This document shows positions 28,108 to 36,972 of a DNA stretch of 64,000 bases, piece after piece. Where the stretch lies: contig NZ_FAOZ01000010.1 of assembly GCF_001536285.1 (NCBI RefSeq), positions 62,001-126,000 of the forward strand. The letters are read 5' to 3'. Position numbers and translations under genes: made by a program. A model generated the notes under the pieces. It was given only the letters and a program-made list of their open reading frames with translations, was not told where the DNA came from and made no database searches. The first letter of the stretch is position 1, and each line of letters starts with the position of its first letter. Origin of the DNA: Parafrankia irregularis. GTDB lineage: Bacteria; Actinomycetota; Actinomycetes; Frankiales; Frankiaceae.

Positions 28108-28907
28108 GGCTGGACCGCCTCGCCCGGCTGGGCCGTGCTGCCCGGCCGGGCCGCCTCGCCCAGCCGGGCCGCCTCGCCCGGCCGGAGCGTGCTGCCCAGC
28201 TCCGCCCGGGTGCCGGCGCGCAGCGCGTACCCGAACCCGCGCTGGGTGTGGATCAGCGGCGGGCCGTACGGGGCCAGTTTGCGCCGCAGGTAGCTGACGT
28301 ACTGGTCGACCACCGTGAGACCGCCGCGGAAGTCCTCGCTCCACACCGCGTCGAGGATCTGCTCCCGGGACAGCACCCGGTTCGGGTTCTCCAGCAGGTA
28401 GCGCAGCAGCCTGAACTCGGTCGGCGCGAGCTCGACCAGGTGGCCGGCACGGGTGACCTGATGCGTGTCCTCGTCCAGGACGACGTCGGCGAACTCCAGC
28501 ATCGACGCCCGCGTCGGCGCGGGCTGCTCGCGCCGCGTCCGCCGCAGCACGGCGCGTACCCGCGCGACCAGTTCGTCGATCGCGAACGGCTTGGTGACGT
28601 AGTCGTCGCCGCCGTAGGTCAGCCCGGCGACCTTGTCGGCGTGCCGGTCCCGCGCGGTCAGGAACACCACCGGCACCTCGACGCCGGCCTGCCGCCACTG
28701 CCGGCACAGCGCAAGCCCCTCGCAGTCGGGCAGCATGACGTCGAGCACCACCAGGTCCGGGCAGCTTGCGGTCACCGCGGCGGTGGCCTCCCGGCCGGAG
28801 CTGGCGGTCTCGACCTCGAAGCCGTGGAAGCGCAGCGCCATCCGCAGCATGTCCACGATGTTGGGCTCGTCGTCGACGACCAGCAGCCGCAGCGCCTTCG
28901 TATCCAC
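28104..28907 (-). CDS. OmpR-family response regulator
   Basis: Protein of 267 residues. Receiver domain (about 6-120): D12-D13 acidic pair, phospho-acceptor D56 in VVLDVMLPD, T in FLTA and K in VTKPF. Winged-helix DNA-binding domain (about 140-235): ELAPTEFRLLRYL, VVDQYVSYLRRKL, IHTQRGFGYAL. First gene of the operon with the sensor kinase. Odd: after the normal end of the family (near 238) there is a 25-30 residue tail of hexapeptide repeats (GEAARL, GEAARP, GSTAQP, GEAVQP) encoded by an 18-bp tandem array. Confidence 0.94.
   Translation of the reverse strand: MDTKALRLLVVDDEPNIVDMLRMALRFHGFEVETASSGREATAAVTASCPDLVVLDVMLPDCEGLALCRQWRQAGVEVPVVFLTARDRHADKVAGLTYGGDDYVTKPFAIDELVARVRAVLRRTRREQPAPTRASMLEFADVVLDEDTHQVTRAGHLVELAPTEFRLLRYLLENPNRVLSREQILDAVWSEDFRGGLTVVDQYVSYLRRKLAPYGPPLIHTQRGFGYALRAGTRAELGSTLRPGEAARLGEAARPGSTAQPGEAVQP
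28117..28206. repeat. 18-bp tandem array, 5 copies, at the response-regulator 3' end
   Basis: Five contiguous 18-bp units of the type GCCTCGCCCGGCTGGGCC, alternating with GTGCTG-starting variants. They encode the C-terminal hexapeptide tail of the regulator. Confidence 0.85.
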
Positions 28908-29325
28908 GCCCCACCCCCGACGCTGCGTGCTTGCGACCCGGTGAGGAGAACATACGAGTTCGTGGCGGATCGGGCGTCACCGGCCCGTCACCTGCCGGGC
29001 TCACGCTCCGGACCAGATGCCGGACCGGATACCGGATGGATCAGGCGCCGGTGGCGCGGTGGCCCTGGATCGGTCCCTCACCGCACCGTCGAGGTGGGCG
29101 CCGTCGCCCCCGAACAGGCCCAGCGGACGTCCACGCGACCGACCTGACCCAGCCGAGCCGCCAGGGAAACCGACGAGCCCGAAAAATTCTTTGTTTAAGT
29201 ATTTCTTCGGATCCGACGGACTATCACGCCCGATGCCGGGTAGCTCACGCTCCATCGCCGCCCGGGCAGGCCAGGCCGGGCGCCTCGTCCCGCCCACGCG
29301 GGATGTCATGGAAGGAGCGCAGACC
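28908..29325. promoter_or_regulatory. Divergent intergenic region with an AT-rich island
   Basis: A 418-bp gap between the response-regulator start (-) and the DUF6458 start (+). Its notable content is 29179-29210, a 32-bp AT-rich stretch (core AAAAATTCTTTGTTTAAGTA) bounded by CCGAA and TTCGG as inverted ends, in DNA otherwise overwhelmingly G+C. It may be a promoter or a nucleoid-protein or sigma-factor site for the downstream gene. The rest of the gap shows nothing I can assign. Confidence 0.45.
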
Positions 29326-29661
29326 ATGGGCATCGGCGCAGCCATCGCATTGATGGCGCTCGGCGCGATCCTCACATTCGCCGTCGACGTCAGCGTTTCC
29401 GGGCTCGACATCGCGGTCATCGGCATTGTTCTGATGCTGGCGGGCGCCGCCGGGCTCATCCTCGATCTCGCAGTGTTCGCGCCGCGCCGCCGCCGGGTCG
29501 GCTATGGCGCCGGCCTGGCGGAGTCCGACAGCGAGCTCTACCCGCCCGGCGTCGGCTCCCCGCCTGGCGGCGACTACCAGCGGACCACCGACGTCTACGA
29601 GGACCAGCCGGTCGGCAGGTCCTGGCGCCGGCGCCGGGTCACCGACGTCTACCGCGGCTGA
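29326..29661 (+). CDS. DUF6458-type small membrane protein
   Basis: Protein of 111 residues. Two hydrophobic helices (about 3-18 and 24-48; IALMALGAILTFAV and IAVIGIVLMLAGAAGLILDL) followed by a basic and then charged cytoplasmic tail. The start MGIGAAI is the hallmark opening of the DUF6458 family. The ATG at 29326 has GAAGGAG eight bases upstream; the open frame further upstream is not used. Function of the family is unknown. Single gene. Confidence 0.82.
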   Translation: MGIGAAIALMALGAILTFAVDVSVSGLDIAVIGIVLMLAGAAGLILDLAVFAPRRRRVGYGAGLAESDSELYPPGVGSPPGGDYQRTTDVYEDQPVGRSWRRRRVTDVYRG

Positions 29662-30258
29662 TCGCACCGCAGCGCCCACCAGCGCTCCCAGACCACACCG
29701 CAGCCACATCGCCACACCCGCCCTACCGCGCGTGGACAGCGTGGTCCCGCGCGGGCCGCCCCCGTCACACCAGAATCCCCCGGTGACGGGGGCGGCCCGT
29801 GCGAGACCGCCTGCCAGGCGAGCCGAACGATTCACCACGCCAGACCGCACGGACTGCCCTCGGTTCGGCAGATCGCCAGACAGGTCGGATCGGTCGGGTC
29901 AGGATTCTGGTCGCCCGAGAGCCTCGCGGGTCGGCGCCGGTCAGGATCGGCCGTCGGCGAGCGGGGAAGCCCGCACTCCACGAGCACGGTCGGACGCCCG
30001 AGAGCCGAGCGGCCAATGACCCGGTTTGGCGAGCCGCAAGAATGAACGATTTCGGTCGTTCCAACGACCAAAATCCTTCTTTCTTGCGGGTGGCCAGGCA
30101 ACCCTGCGCCCCTTTTACCCCACTCGGGGTGAATTGCCGACGCGGCGCGGCGGAGCGAGATCCTCGATCTGCGGCCACGACGTGTCGATCCGGGGCCATG
30201 CCGTTCGACCTATGGGTCAGAGGGTCGACGCGCCGCCCCGGCGGCAGGGAGACACACG
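29662..30258. other. Intergenic region, about 600 bp, with one palindrome
   Basis: No convincing gene. A perfect palindrome with 2-bp spacer, GGTCGTT-CC-AACGACC, lies at 30054-30069, and an overlapping inverted pair GAACGA/TCGTTC at 30044-30061. A locally A/T-richer stretch follows (30060-30085). These could be an operator or promoter for the YCII locus downstream. Confidence 0.45.
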
Positions 30259-30677
30259 ATGGCGAAGTACATGCTGATCATGCGGAACACGGACGAGCCC
30301 CTCGCGCGGATGCAGGAAACGCCCTTCGAGGAGATGCTCGCCCGGATCGGGCGTTACAACGAGGAGTTGATGCGGGCCGGGGTCGTGGTGGCCGGCGAGG
30401 GCCTCGACGACCCGTCCGAGGGTGTCGTCGTCGACTTCAGCGGTGACACGCCGGTGGTCACCGATGGACCGTACGGCGAGACGAAGGAGCTGTTCGGCGA
30501 CTTCTAACTGATCAAAATGGCTTCCAAGGAGGAGGCGATCGAGTGGGCGCGGCGACGCCGGCGGTCCCCGGCTCGAGGTGCGAGATCCGGCGGGTGCCGG
30601 GCATCGACGAGTTCCCCCAGGACAACGAGTGGATCATCAAGGAGCGGGCGTGGCGCGAGAAGCTTGGCCAGCCCTGA
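30259..30677 (+). pseudogene. Decayed YCII-domain (DGPF/YCII) gene
   Basis: The first 82 codons read as an intact YCII domain (MAKYMLIMRNTDEP, then VTDGPYGETKELFGDF), but an in-frame TAA at about 30505-30507 stands where the family normally continues with a Trp-containing strand. Past the stop the same frame still encodes KMASKEEAIEWARR, then a net frameshift near 30565-30587 is needed to reach EIRRVPGIDEFPQDNEWI and KERAWREKLGQP, ending at the TGA of 30675-30677. So all parts of a normal about 135-residue protein are present but broken by one stop and at least one frameshift. YCII genes often sit by an ECF sigma gene; none is here. Its 3' end merges into an 18-bp tandem array. Confidence 0.8.
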
Positions 30678-30826
30678 CCAATCGGCCAGCTGTGGCTATT
30701 CGGCCAGCTCAGTCCACCTGGCCGACCAGATCCACTCGGCCAGCCCCGTTCTCGCGGCCAGCCCAATCCCTTCGGCCAGCCCAATCCCTTCGGCCAGCGC
30801 CGTTCCCTCGGCCAGCTCCGACGTAC
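30665..30826. repeat. 18-bp tandem array, 9 copies
   Basis: Nine contiguous units of exactly 18 bp, each starting (C/T)GGCC(A/G), such as CGGCCAGCCCAATCCCTT, which occurs twice unchanged. The first unit overlaps the last codons and stop of the decayed YCII gene (codons for LGQP then TGA), so the array seems to have grown from that gene end. No gene covers it convincingly. Confidence 0.9.
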
Positions 30827-30911
30827 GCCCATGGCCGGGCCTGAGGCGGCGCGGCGAGCGGTCGAGGCGGAGGGCCAGGGGCAGGGGCAGGGGCAGGCCG
30901 GAAGCTGGGCG

Positions 30912-31295
30912 TCAGGCCGACCAACGAAGCGGCGGACCGCCCTCGCCCGCGGGCCGGACGGCAGCCTCGTGGCGGTGCTGGCCCACCCGCTCACGGCGCC
31001 GGGCGAGAAGAACGTCGGCGAGCGCATCCGCCCGCTCCATGTCGTCGAGCGTGGCGCGGGTGCGCCCGTCGACGGTCAGAATGGCCGCCAACAGCTCAGC
31101 GGACAGCCGGGTACGCGCCGCCACCCGGGCCACGCTGGGCGGTAGCGTCGTCGCCGGGCGACCGGGCAACGAGCGGGTGGACGGGGCACTCCGCTGTGAC
31201 GGCAGCGGACGACCCGGCGCCATGTGCTCACCCTGGACGGCGGGCTCGCCGTGAGCGGTGCGAGGACGTGGCCGGACCCCGAGGAGATCGAACAT
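30912..31295 (-). CDS. Hypothetical protein (weak)
   Basis: Possible protein of 127 residues from the ATG at 31295, with AGGA eight bases upstream. The C-terminal half (VARVAARTRLSAELLAAIL through RATLDDMERADALADVL) is helical, with third codon positions mostly G/C, which suggests real coding. The N-terminal half is Arg/Pro-rich and unconvincing. I recognise no family. It may be a degraded regulator, considering the adjacent pseudogene and repeat. Confidence 0.35.
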   Translation of the reverse strand: MFDLLGVRPRPRTAHGEPAVQGEHMAPGRPLPSQRSAPSTRSLPGRPATTLPPSVARVAARTRLSAELLAAILTVDGRTRATLDDMERADALADVLLARRRERVGQHRHEAAVRPAGEGGPPLRWSA

Positions 31296-31496
31296 ACTTT
31301 CGATCCTGGCCCCGGTAGATCGCCCTGTCAAGAGTCGCGGATGTCCGGCGAGGCACTGTCGCGCCTCCGTTGTCACGGCGGCATCAACCCAGGTCAGAAG
31401 TGGTCAGAACCGATCAGGACACAGCAGGTCAGGCTACGGCGGATCGGGTCGGAGTCGGTCGGCCGGAAGGTCGGACAGACGGGCGGGCGGAACAGC

Positions 31497-32348
31497 TCAG
31501 ATACCTGGAAGTTCGTCGGCCAGGCCGAGCGCGACATAGACCCGCGCGGAGATCTCGGTGGCGGCGTGCCGCTCCCCGAGGGCCGCACCGACCACCCCGA
31601 CCGCGGGCACGTTCGCGACCGCACGATGCCACCTCCGACCCTCCGCCCGCCCGTCGATCAGCCGCCGCACGGCCCACATCTCACGCGCCAGCGTGACGAC
31701 CCCGGCCGGCACCCGACGCACCAGCCGCAGCCACTGCGCCCGCTCCTCCTCGGTCCCGTCGATACCCAGGGCGGAGCCGGCGTCCTGGGCAGAGCCGGCG
31801 TCCTGAGCAGAGGCAGCGTCCCGGGTGGGGTCGGCATCCTGGGCGGAGCGGGCACCCGGGATTGAACTGGCGCCCGGGGCCGGGAGCTCACCCGCGGACG
31901 GCTGCGGCGGCACGGCAACCGGTGGTACCCAACCGGCGGGGAGCGTCTCGTCGAGCACCGTGTGCGCGAGCAGCCGCACCTGGCTGTGCACATCCGTCAC
32001 GTCGCACAGGCGGGCGAGGGACAGCACCAACAGGCCCTGCACCGTGGCGGACAGTACGTCACGCACCGGCCCCCCGAACCGCCCCGCGAAACCGGGCAGC
32101 GCTGACAGCGGCGCGAGCTCGGAGCGCCAGTGCCGGACGATCCGGTCGGCATGCTCCCGGCGCAACCGGTGGTCGGCATGGGTGTAGGCATAGGTGTCGA
32201 CGGCGGTGGAAGCCGGAGCGGCGGCGGCGGAAGGCTGCCCATCACCGCCCGTCGCGCCGCCTGGCCGGGACACCTGGACAGCGCCCGCCGCCATCGGCTG
32301 CGCGAGCTGGACGAACCTCGCCAGCCGATCGGCGTCAGCAGCACGCAC
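31497..32348 (-). CDS. Hypothetical protein with hexapeptide repeats
   Basis: Protein of 283 residues. GTG at 32348 with GGGGAG upstream. N- and C-terminal parts are ordered and helical (HADHRLRREHADRIVRHW; ARLCDVTDVHSQVRLLAHTV; and a C-terminal RWHRAVANVPAVGVVGAALG followed by HAATEISARVYVALGL). The last segment recalls the Gly/Ala-rich helices of EcsC- or DUF697-like membrane-associated proteins, but this is only a resemblance. The middle (about 163-195) is a run of QDAGSA-type hexapeptides from an 18-bp array. No operon partner is obvious. Confidence 0.6.
   Translation of the reverse strand: MRAADADRLARFVQLAQPMAAGAVQVSRPGGATGGDGQPSAAAAPASTAVDTYAYTHADHRLRREHADRIVRHWRSELAPLSALPGFAGRFGGPVRDVLSATVQGLLVLSLARLCDVTDVHSQVRLLAHTVLDETLPAGWVPPVAVPPQPSAGELPAPGASSIPGARSAQDADPTRDAASAQDAGSAQDAGSALGIDGTEEERAQWLRLVRRVPAGVVTLAREMWAVRRLIDGRAEGRRWHRAVANVPAVGVVGAALGERHAATEISARVYVALGLADELPGI
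31774..31863. repeat. 18-bp tandem array, 5 copies, within a hypothetical gene
   Basis: Units such as GAGCCGGCGTCCTGGGCA (31774-31791) repeated five times with increasing divergence. They encode the QDAGSA/QDADPT-like hexapeptides of the hypothetical protein. Confidence 0.85.
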
Positions 32349-32504
32349 GGACGTCTCCCCGGCCGTTGTTCATATGTCTGCGCCTTCCTCTCCCCCACCC
32401 CGCACGACCCGCCACGAACACCCCGCCACCAGGGCAGTCAGGTGCATTCTCCCGTCTCGCAGCAGCCTGCTACGACGACCCGACCGCGGGTGGCCGCGAC
32501 GGCG

Positions 32505-33059
32505 CTACAGCCGGGTGAGGTCGATCGTGACCTGGAAGGGGGCGACCGCCTCGACGACACCCGCCCAGACGCCGGCATCCCGGTAGGTTCCCGCGGCCGG
32601 ATCAAGGATGTGCGCATACACGAGCGGAACCCCGCCGGCGGGCTGCTCGACACGCCAGTAATAGGTGATGGCTGCTCGCGCGTACTCTCCGGCCTTGACG
32701 AATCTGTCCGTCGACTCGGAACCCGGCGAGACGACCTCTGCGACCAGCAGCACATGCTCGGGGCGGGCCGGCATGATGTCGAGGGTGTCGGCGCGGTACA
32801 CAACGACATCCGGTCGGCGATTGGTCAGCGGCACGTCCTGGAGCCGCAGATCAAAGTCGCTGTCAGCCTTCCAGCCCGGCCCTCCAGCCGTGTCCAGCGC
32901 GTTCGTGATGAGCCTGACCAGCCGGTTGTGACGTCTGGAGGCGCTGGGACTCACGACGACCATCCCGTCCACGATCTCGATGCCCGCGCACTGTTCCTCG
33001 GACCAGGAGCCATACTGCGCCGCCGTGATCTGCTGGTGCATCCAGGCCGGGGCGATCAT
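32505..33059 (-). CDS. Uma2/DUF820-family protein (PD-(D/E)XK-like fold)
   Basis: Protein of 184 residues matching the Uma2 family in length and order: WSEEQCAGIEIVDGMVVVSPSASRRHN at the N-terminus, RRPDVVVYRA with the fold's acidic residue, and VLLVAEVVSPGSESTDRFVKAGEYARAAITYYWRV, written here only to mark the E-V-x-S-P-x-S and K-x-x-E-Y-A motifs. The fold is that of restriction endonucleases, but the family is common in actinomycetes and its role is uncertain. Single gene, divergent from the PhoX-like gene across 279 bp that shows nothing further. Confidence 0.85.
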   Translation of the reverse strand: MIAPAWMHQQITAAQYGSWSEEQCAGIEIVDGMVVVSPSASRRHNRLVRLITNALDTAGGPGWKADSDFDLRLQDVPLTNRRPDVVVYRADTLDIMPARPEHVLLVAEVVSPGSESTDRFVKAGEYARAAITYYWRVEQPAGGVPLVYAHILDPAAGTYRDAGVWAGVVEAVAPFQVTIDLTRL

Positions 33060-33338
33060 CTCCGCGGTGATGGCGGACCTCCCTCAGTCGGGTCCTGCAG
33101 TCGGTCGGGCCCCTTGGCCAGCGTAACCAAGCCGGGATTCGCCTGTCCCGGTCCCGGTGTGCCCTCGGTGGCCTCATCGTCGGCGCTGCTCGATGGTGCC
33201 GGGTCCCCGGCTGGTGGCCGGGTGTTTGCTGGATGGCTATCCGCGGGACACCGAGCCGCCGCCCGGGGTCCACGGGTCCCTCACTACGATCCCTTCGTCC
33301 CAAACGCGCCATCTGCGAAAACACGAAAACGGGGGCCC

Positions 33339-34790
33339 ATGGCCACGACACGTAGGCAGCTGATCACCGCTACGGGCCTCGGCCTGCTCGGTGCGGGCCT
33401 CGCGCCCGGTCTCGGACAGGCGGCATGGGCCGGCGGCACCTCCGGCTCCAGCTCCAGCGCGGGCGCGGGCAGCGGGACGGCCTCGGGCGGCACGGGCTCG
33501 GGTGCGGGCGGGTTCGGAGCGTTGCGCAAGGCCGGCCCGGAACTGGCGCTGCCGCCGGGCTTCAGCTACCGGTCCTTCGGCGCGGCGGGCAGCCGGATGT
33601 CGGACGGCCTGGCCACCCCGCTCGCCCACGACGGGCAGGCACTCTTCGCCACCGCCGGCAGGGACACGGTCGTGCTGCTGCGCAACCACGAGATCGACAC
33701 GGACCTGCCCGGCATCACCCGGCGCAGCATCGGCAGGAAGGCGGCCTACGACCGGGCGGCGCCCGCCGGTGTCACCTCGTCACGCTACGACCTGGCGGCC
33801 GGTCGGCTGCGTGAGAGCTTCCTGGTCCTGAACGGGACGCTGGTGAACTGCAACGGCTCGCCGACGCCGTGGGGAAGCTGGCTGTCCTGCGAGGAGACGG
33901 TCGACGGGATCGACGCCGGCTACGAGAAGCCGCACGGCTACGTCTTCGAGGTCCCGGCGAACGCCCGCGGGCCGGTCGACCCGGTGCCGCTGCGGGCGAT
34001 GGGCCGGTTCGAGCACGAGTGCGCGCCCGTCGACCCGGCGACCGGCATCGTCTACCTGACCGAGGACAACGGCGACCCGGGCGACGGCCTCTACCGCTTC
34101 CTGCCGGCCCGGCCCGGCAAGCTCGCCGCCGGCGGGCGGCTGCAGATGCTCGCCGTGCGCGGCGAGCCGACGTACGACACCGAGACCGGCCAGCGGGTCG
34201 GCCAGAAGCTGCCGGTGACCTGGGTCGACATCGCGAACCCGGATCCGTCCGATGCGGAGTTGTTTCCCGGTTCTGTCTACAGCCAGGGCCGGGCCCGCGG
34301 CGGTGCCCGGTTCATCGGCCTCGAAGGCGCCGAATGGGCGGGCGGGGCGCTGACCTTCGTCGCGTCGGAGTCCGGCGATGCCGGCCAGGGCCAGGTGTGG
34401 CGCTACCAGCCGACCGGCCGCGACACCGGCGTCCTCACCCTGCTGTACGAGTCGAGGAGCGCAGGCGTCCTCAACCAGCCGGACGGTGTCACCGTCGGCC
34501 CGCACGGCGGCGTCCTGATGACCGAGGACGGCGACGGAGAAGATGAGGACGGCGGTGACAACTACCTGCGGCTGCTCACCGCCTCCGGCCGCATCGTCGA
34601 TGTGGCGAAGGTGATCGCTCCGCTGGACCTGCACTACTGGGAGGCCGAGGACTTCCCGGAGCCCGGCGCGATCGGCGCCAGTGAGCTCGCCGGCCCGCGT
34701 TTCACCGCCGACGGCCGCCACCTGTTCGTCAACCTCCAGTACCCGGGCCTCACCCTCGTCATCACCGGCCCCTGGGGCGCCCTGGTCTGA
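33339..34790 (+). CDS. Tat-exported PhoX/DUF839-family protein
   Basis: Protein of 483 residues. The ATG at 33339 gives a twin-arginine signal ([11 protein letters not shown], hydrophobic core, cleavage near QAAWAGG), consistent with export of a folded, cofactor-bearing protein. After a Gly/Ser-rich linker the mature part is a DUF839/PhoX-like beta-propeller: [55 protein letters not shown], and a later [19 protein letters not shown]. PhoX enzymes are calcium/iron phosphatases; many DUF839 members are uncharacterised. Acidic run [11 protein letters not shown] near residue 395 may bind calcium. Phosphatase activity is inferred from family only. Confidence 0.85.
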   Translation: MATTRRQLITATGLGLLGAGLAPGLGQAAWAGGTSGSSSSAGAGSGTASGGTGSGAGGFGALRKAGPELALPPGFSYRSFGAAGSRMSDGLATPLAHDGQALFATAGRDTVVLLRNHEIDTDLPGITRRSIGRKAAYDRAAPAGVTSSRYDLAAGRLRESFLVLNGTLVNCNGSPTPWGSWLSCEETVDGIDAGYEKPHGYVFEVPANARGPVDPVPLRAMGRFEHECAPVDPATGIVYLTEDNGDPGDGLYRFLPARPGKLAAGGRLQMLAVRGEPTYDTETGQRVGQKLPVTWVDIANPDPSDAELFPGSVYSQGRARGGARFIGLEGAEWAGGALTFVASESGDAGQGQVWRYQPTGRDTGVLTLLYESRSAGVLNQPDGVTVGPHGGVLMTEDGDGEDEDGGDNYLRLLTASGRIVDVAKVIAPLDLHYWEAEDFPEPGAIGASELAGPRFTADGRHLFVNLQYPGLTLVITGPWGALV

Positions 34791-34972
34791 TCACCGCGCC
34801 CTTCCATTCCTGGCCCTGGATACAGCGACCACGCTGGCTTCTGGCGGCGACGTACAACCATGAAAGGCACTACGCTGACCGGACGTCAGACCGGGCTCCC
34901 GAAGTTCCCGGTCCGGCGTTCTGTCGAGTTCCGCCGTTCTCTGGTTCCACGTTGCCGTCACCCGTTGGCAAT

Positions 34973-35000
34973 ACGCGTCGACCGTTACGCGTCACGCGTC
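34973..35000. promoter_or_regulatory. Three ACGCGTC repeats upstream of the dehydrogenase
   Basis: ACGCGTC occurs at 34973-34979, 34987-34993 and 34994-35000, ending 26 bp before the ATG at 35027. An inverted TTGCC/GGCAA pair lies just upstream (about 34952-34971). The arrangement suggests a multi-site operator or activator site. Confidence 0.4.
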
Positions 35001-35026
35001 GCCTGTTCCAGGGCCAGGAGGCTCCC

Positions 35027-35839
35027 ATGATTCTTGCCGGCAAGGTCGCCTTCATCACCGGCGCGGCCCGCGGGCAGGGCCGCTCGCACGCGGTGCGGCT
35101 CGCCCAGGAAGGTGCCGACATCATTGCCGTCGACATCTGCGCGGATATCGATTCGGCCGGCTATCCACTGGCCACACCGGATGACCTGAAGGAGACGGTG
35201 CGCCAGGTCGAGGCCCTCGGCGGCGGTATTCACGCGGCGGTGGCCGACGTCCGTGATCCGGTCGCCTTACAGGCGGCCCTCGACGCCGGTGTGGCGGCGC
35301 TGGGGCCGGTCGACATCGTGGTCGCCAACGCCGGTATCGCTCCGTTCTCCGCCGCAGGTGTCGGCAGCGGGAACGAATGGCGCGACGTGCTGGACGTCAA
35401 CCTCACCGGCACCTACAACACCGTCCGGGCCGCGGCGCCCGCCATGGTCGAGCGGGGTGCGGGCGGCTCCATCGTGATCACCAGCTCGACGGCCGGCCTC
35501 ACCGGGATGTCCGTCGACACGCCGGGGGTCCTCGGCTACACGGCGTCGAAACACGGGCTGGTGGGCCTGATGCGGACCTGGGCCAACGCCCTGGCGCCGC
35601 ACCGAATCCGCGTCAACACCGTGCATCCGAGCGGTGTGGGCACGCCGATGGTGATGAACGACATGATGCTCGGGTTTCTGCGGAGCGACCCGAACATGGT
35701 CAATCCGCATGCCCTGCCGGTGGCGATGCTGGAGTGCTCGGACATCTCCGAGGCCGTCCTGTGGCTCGCCTCCGACCACGCCCGCTATGTCACCGGCGTG
35801 ACCCTCCCGGTGGATGCCGGATTCGTCAACAAACGCTGA
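35027..35839 (+). CDS. SDR oxidoreductase, mycofactocin-dependent type
   Basis: Protein of 270 residues. The sequence opens with [12 protein letters not shown] at residues 11-22, followed by [12 protein letters not shown] and an inserted segment ([13 protein letters not shown]). The [10 protein letters not shown] form and the insertion are the marks of the mycofactocin-coupled SDR subgroup, whose nicotinamide is not exchanged freely. Catalytic Ser in ITSSTAG and YTASK near residue 170. ATG at 35027 has CCAGGAGG upstream. No mycofactocin biosynthesis genes are in the window, so the cofactor link rests on family knowledge. Substrate unknown, often an alcohol. Confidence 0.88.
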   Translation: MILAGKVAFITGAARGQGRSHAVRLAQEGADIIAVDICADIDSAGYPLATPDDLKETVRQVEALGGGIHAAVADVRDPVALQAALDAGVAALGPVDIVVANAGIAPFSAAGVGSGNEWRDVLDVNLTGTYNTVRAAAPAMVERGAGGSIVITSSTAGLTGMSVDTPGVLGYTASKHGLVGLMRTWANALAPHRIRVNTVHPSGVGTPMVMNDMMLGFLRSDPNMVNPHALPVAMLECSDISEAVLWLASDHARYVTGVTLPVDAGFVNKR

Positions 35840-35880
35840 CGAGGTGCCGGCCACGGAACACAGCCGCGCGCGGGGTGCGG

Positions 35881-36687
35881 TCACGAGGACGCCGTCGGCG
35901 CTGTCGGCGCCGCTTTCTCGTCAGCCCGGCGCGGTCGGGCCACGGGCAACTGCCGGCCGATGCCGAAGACGATCAGAGTTGTGCCGAGGGTGATCGCGAA
36001 GTCGGTCGGCGGTGAAGGCGTCACCAGACGCAGCGCCGACAGCGCGAAGACACCGAACAGACCACCGACGCAGCCAGCGGGAACGAAACGCAGGCCCCGC
36101 CGGGACGACGGCGCCGGCAACGGGTTCCGACCCAGCGAGAGAACCGCGGCGGCGGCGAGCAGCGCGGCCAGCATCAGCAGGCCCAGGCCGAACAGGCCGT
36201 AGGTCGACAACAGCGACCCGTGGATCCGCGCGCGGCCGTCCCGCACGCCGGCCACGGCCAGGTCGCCGTCGCGGATCTCCACCCGGATCGGCATCAGGCC
36301 GCTCGCCCGGCCGGCGAGGTCACGCAGGTCGAGGTCCACCGTCCAGGCGGCCTCGCCGCGGGCGGGCACGGTGGTTCGGACCCGCGTGTCGTAGTCGAAG
36401 AACGTGAGCCCCAGGACCGCTCCGCGCAGGCGCACGGAATCGACCTCCAAGGCCGAGCCGCCGAGATTCTCGACACCCACCACGAGCTGCGTGGCGGCCG
36501 ACAGGTCCAGCACGACGTCACCATCGAGGGGCTGACCATCGATGGTGACGGACAGCCGTGCGGTATTGTCTCCGCCCGCCCGGGCGGCAGCGGCGGGAAA
36601 CACGCCGAGGCTTGTCACGAACACCACAACAAATGCCAGCGCACGCCATTTTGATGTTGCTTTCGGTTCACGCGATCCGGAAATCAC
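35881..36687 (-). CDS. Exported membrane protein with a beta-sandwich-like ectodomain
   Basis: Protein of about 268 residues. N-terminal signal segment (KWRALAFVVVFVTSLGVF, Ala-rich cleavage region), an extracytoplasmic domain of about 120 residues with alternating strands (RLSVTIDGQPLDGDVVLDL, VGVENLGGSALEVDSVRL), then three hydrophobic spans (about 157-180, 195-215, 222-240) and a short charged tail. The start is uncertain: GTG at 36687 is near a GGGGGAG run, and upstream GTG/GTT codons are possible. It is divergent from the surface-protein gene at 36973, separated by 285 bp with no clear site. No family recognised; the ectodomain resembles the CARDB-like adhesion/scaffold type only in pattern. 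Confidence 0.65.
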   Translation of the reverse strand: MISGSREPKATSKWRALAFVVVFVTSLGVFPAAAARAGGDNTARLSVTIDGQPLDGDVVLDLSAATQLVVGVENLGGSALEVDSVRLRGAVLGLTFFDYDTRVRTTVPARGEAAWTVDLDLRDLAGRASGLMPIRVEIRDGDLAVAGVRDGRARIHGSLLSTYGLFGLGLLMLAALLAAAAVLSLGRNPLPAPSSRRGLRFVPAGCVGGLFGVFALSALRLVTPSPPTDFAITLGTTLIVFGIGRQLPVARPRRADEKAAPTAPTASS

Positions 36688-36972
36688 ATCTCCCCCATGG
36701 ACCGGGTGGTCACCAACTCCGATGTTACGCTGGAAAACAGGTTGACGCGCTCGGGCCGACGGCCGGAGGGTACGCAGGCACGCTGGCACGTGGCGGCGCA
36801 ATGAACCGGCAGCGCAATGGCTGGCAGCGTCGCGCCTTTCCACTGCAGGTCACCGTTGAATTCCACCCTCGGGTGGTGACAGAGAAAGTCGATGGCGGGC
36901 ATTTCGTTGGTGACCGGCGCCACCCACCGTCGGCGCGCGTCACGGGCAGGCAGGCGATCTGGGGGCAGGCCG

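Noticed and set aside
29662-30258. Several open frames of 80-215 codons in the gap
   Set aside because: Arg/Pro/Gly-rich products, no ribosome sites, no family pattern; typical high-GC noise.
30665-30826. CRISPR array
   Set aside because: The units are contiguous 18-mers without unique spacers, and no cas genes are near.
30512-31027. A - strand gene of about 171 codons across the 18-bp array
   Set aside because: It stays open only because 18 is a multiple of three. It overlaps the YCII remains and has no recognisable domain.
32130-33338. N-terminal extension of the PhoX-like protein
   Set aside because: The extension overlaps the - strand Uma2 gene, and a perfect Tat signal begins at 33339.
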